A program made the position numbers and the translations under genes. DNA of 64,000 nucleotides from Wyeomyia smithii (Eukaryota; Arthropoda; Insecta; Diptera; Culicidae), in assembly GCF_029784165.1 (NCBI RefSeq), contig NC_073695.1, positions 198,459,857 to 198,523,856 on the forward strand, given 5' to 3'. Below, one piece after another: positions 57,138-64,000 of this stretch (positions within the stretch are counted from its first letter, which is position 1; each line of letters opens with the position of its first letter). The notes under the pieces were generated by a model that did not search any database, had not been told where the DNA came from, and worked only from the letters and a program-made list of their open reading frames with translations.

Positions 57138-59625
57138 CTGAAAAAATAAGAAAAAATCTAGGTTTAGAACTGCCGACTTTCACCAGTAATTCAAGGTAAA
57201 ACATTCACATTATACGTCCATTACGTTTTTCATCACCCTGTACACAATTATATACCAAAGCACACTGGCACGTATGTGTTGTCGTAAACCACCCTTGCAT
57301 TGTTTTCATTTACCACACATCTACGCACAATCAAGGACATACGGGAAACCCTTTCCGCCGAAATGTCCCTAATTCCCTTCTGCAGCCCCTGCACACTTCA
57401 CTACGCCGGCACACATCCCGTATCGCAGCGCAGGAACATTCCGGCAAAAAAACAAAGCCTCCCTGCTGGCTGTCCCTCGGTTCGGCTTGTTCCGTGTCGC
57501 AATTTAAACACGAGCAGCACGCTTCATACGTTGCAGATGGTGCCACCCCCTTCCGCGTATGCAAATGAGTACATAACGGTTGCTGCGTATCCCGTGAGGT
57601 ATTGCACATGTACGCCTTCGGTTGCCGTCGTGCTGCCGTGTGCTGTACCGAGTAAGAGTAGAGACATTGTTGTGGCACTTCCGTGTACGGCATTTTTGAA
57701 CATCATCTGATAATCTCCGCAGTAGGGGCGAAAGCACACGAAGCCAATTGCACATACCCCTGGCTAGAGCGTTATCCGAAAAGTCGGTACAGGGGACTGA
57801 GTAAAATGTTCACTCAATCTTAAGGTTTAGGTTTTAGATTGTAGGCTTAGAGGGCCTATAAAAGTCGTGTTTGAATATGTCAAGGTATCTTTCCACTCGA
57901 AGGGATCAAACTGCAATTTTTGCTCGTGATTGTGTTGTTGGTGTAACAGGTTTGGGATTTTTCTCTAAGTCATTCATTTTTTTTGCTGGTTTATGCCAGC
58001 GGGATTTACTTTCTGTTAGTGTTTAAGCTAACAATATGACTTTTTAAAAAATATAACACAGCTAGAAACTAGCTTCTTTTATGTCGAATTCGTTTTTACG
58101 GCAGGACTATCCCGTCCCGGACTACGCTTTGCAGCTGAAAAAAAACACTTTCCGAGCAGTTGCAATGGTGTGCGTAATACCAGAGGTAGCTGTCACTTTT
58201 GTTTGGTCATTATCGCCAATGTCTTTTATCGCGTTTGTGCTACTGTACAAAAAATTTGCCAATTTACTGAAAAATGACAAAATAACAAAATAAAATAAAT
58301 AAAATTCAACCTTATTTTTGACACGCGAAGAACGATAATCAGAGCAAACCGATTTTGACACATTTTTTTTTTTTGACACATACGTGTGAATGTGTTGGTG
58401 TCTTCAAAACTGCAAAAAATGTAAAAAAAACAGTGATAGGACAAAGTGAGGTCCGCGGGGTAGCTACACCGCATAAACGAAAACGACATTGGAAAACACA
58501 TCACATGGCAAAGATCGGTGATGGAACTGACCGGTTTAGAAATCGTGTTAATTCCATATCTCCAACTTCTGTATCAGGCTTTGATCGTCAAACCATCCGA
58601 TAAAAATGTTGTTTGGTGCACCTAATCGCTTCAAGTAGTCTAATCAAATCTCCGCTCATCCGGTACTATTACCAGTTTTTCGAAAGAACAAAGATATGAA
58701 CCTAACGATAGTGAATCGCACCCTTATTTATGCCTTTGCTCAGTTTGTTGTATACTCTAAATTAATTTGAGAAAATTCAATAATCGGTGTCATCACACAC
58801 AGTTATTGTCATTATTATACAGTCGTGAATTTGCATCAAGGGAAAATAAACAACTCAAAATAAGGATTATCATTATACCTTATGTCCCCTGGTGGTCATT
58901 CTCTCTAAAGCATCTTTCACCCCTTTTCTTAACAGGCTACAGTTTTTAGAAGAAATTTATAATGTTTCGGAGCGAATCTACCTCTTAGGACGAGGTTGTC
59001 ACGTAATAATTTCAATGCTACTACTTATTAGCGTTACTAAAAGCTTTATTGCTAACTGAGAAGTAATACCTAGCAATGGCAAGCTTTGAGCCAAAATAAG
59101 CGAATATTTCAGCTGCAGGAGTATATTGAAATTTGTGATAAAAAACAGCTATATTTCGTAGTCGAAAACAAAAAGAGTCAGTTAAATAAATAGACACTCA
59201 AAAAAATCTGTACCCATCTGTACGGTTTTGCCAAAAATCTGTATGTAACCAAAAAAAAAACTATATCGTTTTAGATAAACCTATACCTTTTTCAGAAAAA
59301 AAACTATATCTGTGGCAACTGTGGTTCATCATCATAAAATCTCTTGCGTCTTGTGAAAATGAGGAAATGACTTAACTTGAAGAAAGAGTAATATGTATGA
59401 ACAACATAAAATCCCTCTAAAACAATTATCAGAAGAGAAGCTAAATTTCCAACATTCAAACTTCACGTTGACTGACCCAGATACAGGTACTGTACATATT
59501 AGAGTTCTGATATTTTAACAAAATATTCATTTGTGTTTAAATCGCAAGTTGCTAGTAGTGAATGGTTGCAGTTTCTCCCAAGATTCAAAAAATTAGAAAA
59601 ATGTTTCCCTGGCCTTCCGGGATTA
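57138..59625. other. Intergenic or intronic, no gene seen
   Basis: 57250-57780 is balanced in composition and looks single-copy, with overlapping ORFs on both strands but no motif. 57860-57866 contains TATAAAA (CCTATAAAAGTCG). 58080-58600 holds short ORFs, none recognised. The rest is AT-rich. Confidence 0.4.
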
Positions 59626-61684
59626 TTGAGTAAATAAAACATACAGCGACTTTACAGTTTTACGATAGAAGCTGATAAATTTGCACTTTTCTTTACCAAG
59701 CGTAAGTCTGTTCCTGCGACACCAATCGGCGAAAATATTTAGGTAGCTCTGCAGTGATGCAGTCATCAATCGATTTGATGAGCAAGCCCAAGCAACAATT
59801 CTATAGCTACTTGGTTTTCTAACGGTTTTATCACAGCAAAGAATATTACCAACGGTTTTATGGCGGTTAAACCCGTTGCCAAAAATAGCTGTCAATGAAA
59901 CTGTAATAAAACTTACAATAAAACCGGCAAGAGTCAATGCGATTTTGCTTTATTATTGGTTTTATTATTACTATCTATTGCCTCATAAAAACACTCCAGC
60001 TTGCTGTCATATAACATATAAACCAGTTTTATTGCGGTCATTCAAAATCTAAAAAACTTCTAGTTGGCTATGAAAAATATCTCATAAAATTGTAATAAGT
60101 GCCCAGTCTTAACCTGTCAAACTTGAAAACAAATATATGCGGGCAATGATATACATACAGGTGAGACAAAAGCGGCTTAGTTGGTTTAGTGTGATGCAGA
60201 ATTCTGTCGCAGTCTCCAAAAATCTAATGAAGTAACACGGCAAACTTAGTACTGTTCGGTAGTTTTTTTTTTAATTTAACGGCCAGTTTGTCTTGTTTTG
60301 GTTGAAAATAATTTCCTATGTCGTTAAATTATGCGTCCTTAAAAATAAGGTAGGGGCAAGACACTATTGATATATTTCGAAACATATTTAATATTCAATT
60401 AAACTAAGTATGTATCGTTGCATTTTTCGTGCACTTCTCTATTTATACCAAAGCTCGTTGATTCCTCATTATCGTCGGTGTGATGTCAGATTTTTCATAA
60501 AAATTAAGTTGTCTAGGCCCCAGGGATTTACCATATTTTTCTCTAATAGTACAGGCATCCAACCTTTGCCGCACCTTACAACATATATATCATTGAACTA
60601 GGCTTATTGCGGCTACGATTGATACCAACTAATTACCAACCGCGCCATATTGATATTTTTGAAACTTTTTATGATCTTGAAACGAAAATCGAATCGTCGT
60701 CTGACTAACAAATAAATTAAACATCCAAAGTTGATTTTGATCTATCTCTGTATCGAAGAACACGACTAGATTTTTTTTCTGAAAAACTGAGCTGAAACAA
60801 TCCAATTCATTTTTGCTAACAATGAGATCATTTTTGTAAGCCCGTACTATTTTGATGGCGCATAAATTTTGAGCGCCTATGTTCTCAAAATGCACGACAA
60901 AATTTCATGCGCATATCCTTGAGAGCTACAAAACCTACCAAAAACCCCTCTTTATTCCTTATCTTTTTACAATATCATCATCAAATAAAATCGATTGGAC
61001 GATGATAACCAACACAGGTGAAACATTTCTCCCGCGACGAAAGATTTTCTTATTAAAAAAAAGTGACGTGATGTTCTGGTGTGTGTGCAGGAACAGCACA
61101 ACAAATCAACTTATTACGGTTGCTGTCAAGCAATGAGAAGTTGATTTGGACTTATTGTGGCAAGTAGCAGAGCGCAATAATGCAACCAAACTTATTGCGC
61201 TCTTAAAGAGGTAATGCCAGCTGCTTATAGTATGCGGTACTCTTTCCATGTGGTTTTAAAGCAGTTTCATTGCCATTCTTATAATTGTTTCAATAAGGTT
61301 GGCAAGGGTGGGCCACCTGGCTGTAAAGCAAACTTATAGCGGTTATCAGAAGGTTCTGATAGTATTTCTAGTTTTAACAGCAGTTTTGCGAAATTGGTCA
61401 TGAAAACCGCTAAAAGAATGCAATGTGACTTAAATTGTTACTTGGGAGTAAACTTAAAGATCACAGGCATGAAGAAGTCGGCAGCCACTAGGCAACTGAA
61501 ATGGGACGTCGTTAAGTAACATGTAGAATAACAATGGTCCTAATGTGCTTCCCTGTGGGACACCTGATCACTGCGATGCTCCACGTTTTACCGCCATTCG
61601 TCTCTCACAAAGATACGTACAGAACCATGTAACAAGCCGGTCCGAAGCCCCTAAATGTCTCAGCTTTTGGGAGGCGCCAAACCA
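59626..61684 (-). pseudogene. Jockey-like RT relic, split by a DNA element
   Basis: Read from about 61680 downwards: DRLVTWFCTYLCERRMAVK, an in-frame stop, then SGVPQGSTLGPLLFYMLLND (motif B) and LPSGCRLLHACDL, where the usual YADDL catalytic motif has become HACDL, followed by a stop. The element at 59787-61446 interrupts it. On the far side it resumes LLIKSIDDC and, after a one-base shift, LQSYLNIFADWCRRNRLTL and GKEKCKFISFYRK (thumb region), ending near 59626. Motif A and everything upstream are missing, because at about 61685 an R1-type element begins in the opposite orientation. It is clearly dead. It belongs to the Jockey-like RTs in the broad sense; a finer clade is uncertain. Confidence 0.8.
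59787..61446. mobile_element. 1,660-bp CCCAAGYAAC-ended element
   Basis: Left end CCCAAGCAACAATTCTATAG; right end read inward CCCAAGTAACAATTTAAG, matching 13 of 14 at the tips and again at (T/C)TAACGGTTTTAT versus TTTAGCGGTTTTCAT. Its limits coincide with the break in the RT relic. AG stands on both sides (59785-59786 and 61447-61448), a possible 2-bp duplication. The interior has repeated CTTATTGCGG and AACTTATTACGGTTG-type words and no convincing transposase. It is a non-autonomous relative of the element at 62816-63689. Confidence 0.75.
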
Positions 61685-64000
61685 CGGACATAAGCGTTAC
61701 ACAACTGAACCTGAACCATTGCTACGCGGCTCTGCAGCTGCTATACCAAGCAGTCAGTGAGTCGCTATCGGACATTGGCCCTACCGCATCCCTCCCGGAA
61801 ACGGTAACTGGATTGCGGATGAATTCAGCATGGCGGCCGTATGTACAACCAGCAGGTTCCGGATTGCTAAGGTGAACGGAGTGTTCTACAACAGTTGCTA
61901 TGCTCCACCACGTTGGTATACCGAAAGGTTTACCCGGATGGTCGACCAGTTATCCATGGAACAGGCCTAATGCCGTTATTGGTTGTGGCGGGTGACTTCA
62001 AAGCTTGGGTTGTCGAGTGGGGAATTCGTTTTACGAACCAGAGGGGTCAGATCCTGTTAGAGGCATTGGCAAAGCTCAACTTAGATCTGGCCGACGTTGG
62101 GATCAAATGTGCATATAGCAGAAATGGTGCGGAGTCGATCATCGATGTGACGTTCTCCAGCACAGGACTGATCACGAACTGGATGGTAGACGATGGCTAC
62201 ACTAATAGCGACCACCAGTCGCTTTAGTGTAGACAACAACAAGAGGCGGCAAGTGACGGGTGGAACCAACACTTAGACCGTCCGCGAGTGGGAGACATCG
62301 CATTTCGATGCCGAGGTATTTGAAGAGGCAATGAGACGAGAACGCGATGGAGGCAGTTTGCTCCGTCCGACTGCTGAGCAACTAGTTGCCATACTATTGT
62401 GGGAGTGCGATGCCACCATGTCCACGACTCGCCGACCTAAGAATGGAAGCCACCAGTTTACTGGTGGACTGACGCGATAGCGGATCTCCACAGTGCGTGT
62501 CTCCGCGCAAGAGATTAAGGCAAGCAAGAGGGCCTGCTCCTATAGGTTATGCGCGAGTGCCAATACGAATTCGCGGGGTGATGCCTTCAGGATCGTGCTG
62601 GAGCGTATCATCGAGGGACTCTTTCCACGCCACCGATCCAGTCCTTGGCCTCCAGCAGTCGAGTCTCACGTCCGACGTTCCTGTTTCTCAGACACAAACC
62701 AGGGATGGTCGGCCTCGAGATCGAGGGAGAGGTAAGAGTTACCTCTTCCCGGAAAGGTGGAAGCGGCGGATATTGGTACTTACTGCCAAAGGGGACTCAT
62801 CAGAGTGCAGGCCTGCCCAAGTAACACACAAAACATGTTAGAAACTAGATTACAACGAAAGTAGTCATATAAGTGTACTACAAGCGCAATTAAAAACTTG
62901 TGTTATTATATTGTGTTTGAAGTTGTTTTTCATCAGTAATACAACCGCATTTCGAAAACAAGCTCATTTTTTCTGGTTTTGGAGATGTTTTTAATAACAT
63001 GAGTTCAAGAATAACAATCACTATCACTTGGTCTTTTCGTAAGACATTACACCATCTAATAACAACATTATGTACCTGTAAAATGCTTTTCCTTAGTAAA
63101 ACAGTCGTAGCATCCAACACTCAACTTAAAAATACTTGATCGAATTTATTTTTAAATTATATGTACGATTTCTATATTCATTCGAAGCGGGTCAAAACGT
63201 ACCATCAAAAGATAAACAAAACGCTTGCCGTGTAACCAATATCACTTCAGTTTTTTGTTATTGTATATCTAACAACGTTTTCTAGTTTTGTTAGATTTTA
63301 TATCCAGATAACGTTGAAACTATGCGGAAACAATTTAAAAATTCGAGCAAAAGAAACAACTCTTTTTGAAAGGTTGAATATTATATTTTGTCATCAATTT
63401 ATAATCAATTAAAACTTCCACTGATAAAAGCTATTGTCGATCTAGTTGCACTGCGCCCACACAACACATTTGCGCATGCGCCGATTAACAGTTGTCATAG
63501 CAACAGATTTGCGCATTGCCGTATTAGTACTCGAGATGTATTTTGCCACTTAGTTCTATCAAGTTGGTTTGCTTTCATGCTGTTATTGGTACTTGTTCTA
63601 TTAGCCTTCATGTTTTGCGCTTTTCTGATGATAGAGATGTCATGGAATAGGTAACGTCAACTATTCTATACCGACGTGTGTTACTTGGGTATCTGCCTGC
63701 TGGACACTGCGGGCAACATGCTTGAGAGGATTATCCTCAAAAGACTGCTGAAGTACACGAAGGGTGTAAACTGCCTGGCGAGTGACCAGCTCGGTTTCCA
63801 GCAGGGTAGGTCCACGCTGGATGCTATTCTCTCTGTCACCAAGATGACAGAGGTAGCACTCCAGCGCAAGCGAAGGGGCGTACGCTATTACGCGGTCGTC
63901 GCGGATCAAGATTCTGGAAAATTTCTTCCAGAATCGGGTATTTGTTTGCAACCCGGAGGATGATCAGAAGTGCCTCCTACCCACCGTAGAAGTTCCGCAA
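61685..64000 (+). pseudogene. R1-clade retrotransposon relic (continues past window end)
   Basis: Endonuclease start VTQLNLNHCYAALQLLYQAV (about 61695), PPGNGNWIADEFSMAAVCTT, FRIAKVNGVFYNSCYAPP, and VVAGDFKAWVVEWGIRFTNQ, where the catalytic GDFN has become GDFK (about 61990). Then come IIDVTFSSTGL and the terminal TNSDHQ (SDH motif). The linker follows (FDAEVFEEAMRRERDGGSLL, EIKASKRACSYRLCASANTN). An element interrupts it at 62816-63689 between SECRP and ICLLDTAGNMLERIILKRLL; SDQLGFQQGRSTLDAILSV and RRGVRYYAVV follow. The RT motif A segment (expected LDVKNAF) is then deleted, and KILENFFQNRVFVCNPEDDQ resumes in another frame up to the window end at VEVPQ. Several frameshifts make it dead. R1 membership is inferred from these blocks. 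Confidence 0.85.
62816..63689. mobile_element. 874-bp CCCAAGTAACACAC-ended element
   Basis: The 14-bp CCCAAGTAACACAC at 62816-62829 is exactly inverted at 63676-63689. The ends coincide with the break in the R1 relic: removing it joins GCAGGCC and ATCTGCCTGCTGG into an uninterrupted RPICLLD reading. The flanks are TG on the left and TA on the right, compatible with a TA duplication carrying one mutation. There is no transposase ORF; the interior is AT-rich. Confidence 0.85.

Noticed and set aside
57300..57755. Overlapping 136-, 120- and 83-codon ORFs on both strands
   Set aside because: No motif, strong overlap between strands, and no homologous family recognised. The region may be conserved non-coding DNA but coding is unsupported.

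Overview
The window looks like repeat-dominated, non-coding chromosomal DNA of a mosquito, most likely a culicine. I infer this from the mix of elements: an I-clade non-LTR retrotransposon, RTE-, Jockey- and R1-type reverse transcriptase relics, a tRNA-derived SINE of the kind abundant in Aedes, many short inverted-repeat (MITE-like) elements and very large microsatellite arrays. No complete host protein-coding gene is visible. The only hint of host gene structure is a possible 23-nt exon on the minus strand at 57115-57137 and two exon-like ORFs (30640-30861 and 32107-32306), all low confidence.

Layout. 1-5300: a Jockey RT relic, a 1.7-kb element with inverted ends that carries internal repeats, and a decayed RTE RT fragment. 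5300-7450: G-rich minisatellite, a 3'-tail relic of an I-type element, and a 917-bp TIR element flanked by TA. 7456-13819: a full-length, apparently intact I-clade retrotransposon with a 12-bp target-site duplication, a gag-like ORF1 and an ORF2 carrying endonuclease, reverse transcriptase and RNase H. This is the only clearly functional coding unit. 14.3-14.7 kb: a degenerate CGGGTT-rich repeat. 14.7-21 kb: no gene seen. 21.2-23.1 kb: a hAT-like MITE with an 8-bp duplication, a SINE, and an RTE relic. 24.2-28.6 kb: a 4.5-kb (GATAGA)n array that never loses its 6-bp phase and contains higher-order duplications. 29-32 kb: inverted-repeat element and weak ORFs. 34.9-39.3 kb: a second RTE copy, dead, split by a 1,350-bp insertion and a 297-bp hAT-like MITE. 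43.4-47.3 kb: three successive 7-bp satellites (TTTGGAC, TTATTGA, TTTCTTG) in a background of TTTTTGA-like heptamers. 50-57 kb: AT-rich DNA with SINE and other repeat relics. 59.6-64 kb: a minus-strand RT relic and a plus-strand R1-clade relic, each split by an element whose inverted ends begin CCCAAG(T/C)AAC.

The genes do not form a pathway. The window is an archive of nested transposition: old non-LTR elements were hit by DNA elements, SINEs inserted among them, and tandem repeats expanded between them. The intact I element is the youngest large insertion that can be recognised. The clade names rest on motif recognition by eye and the species assignment is inference; no database was searched.
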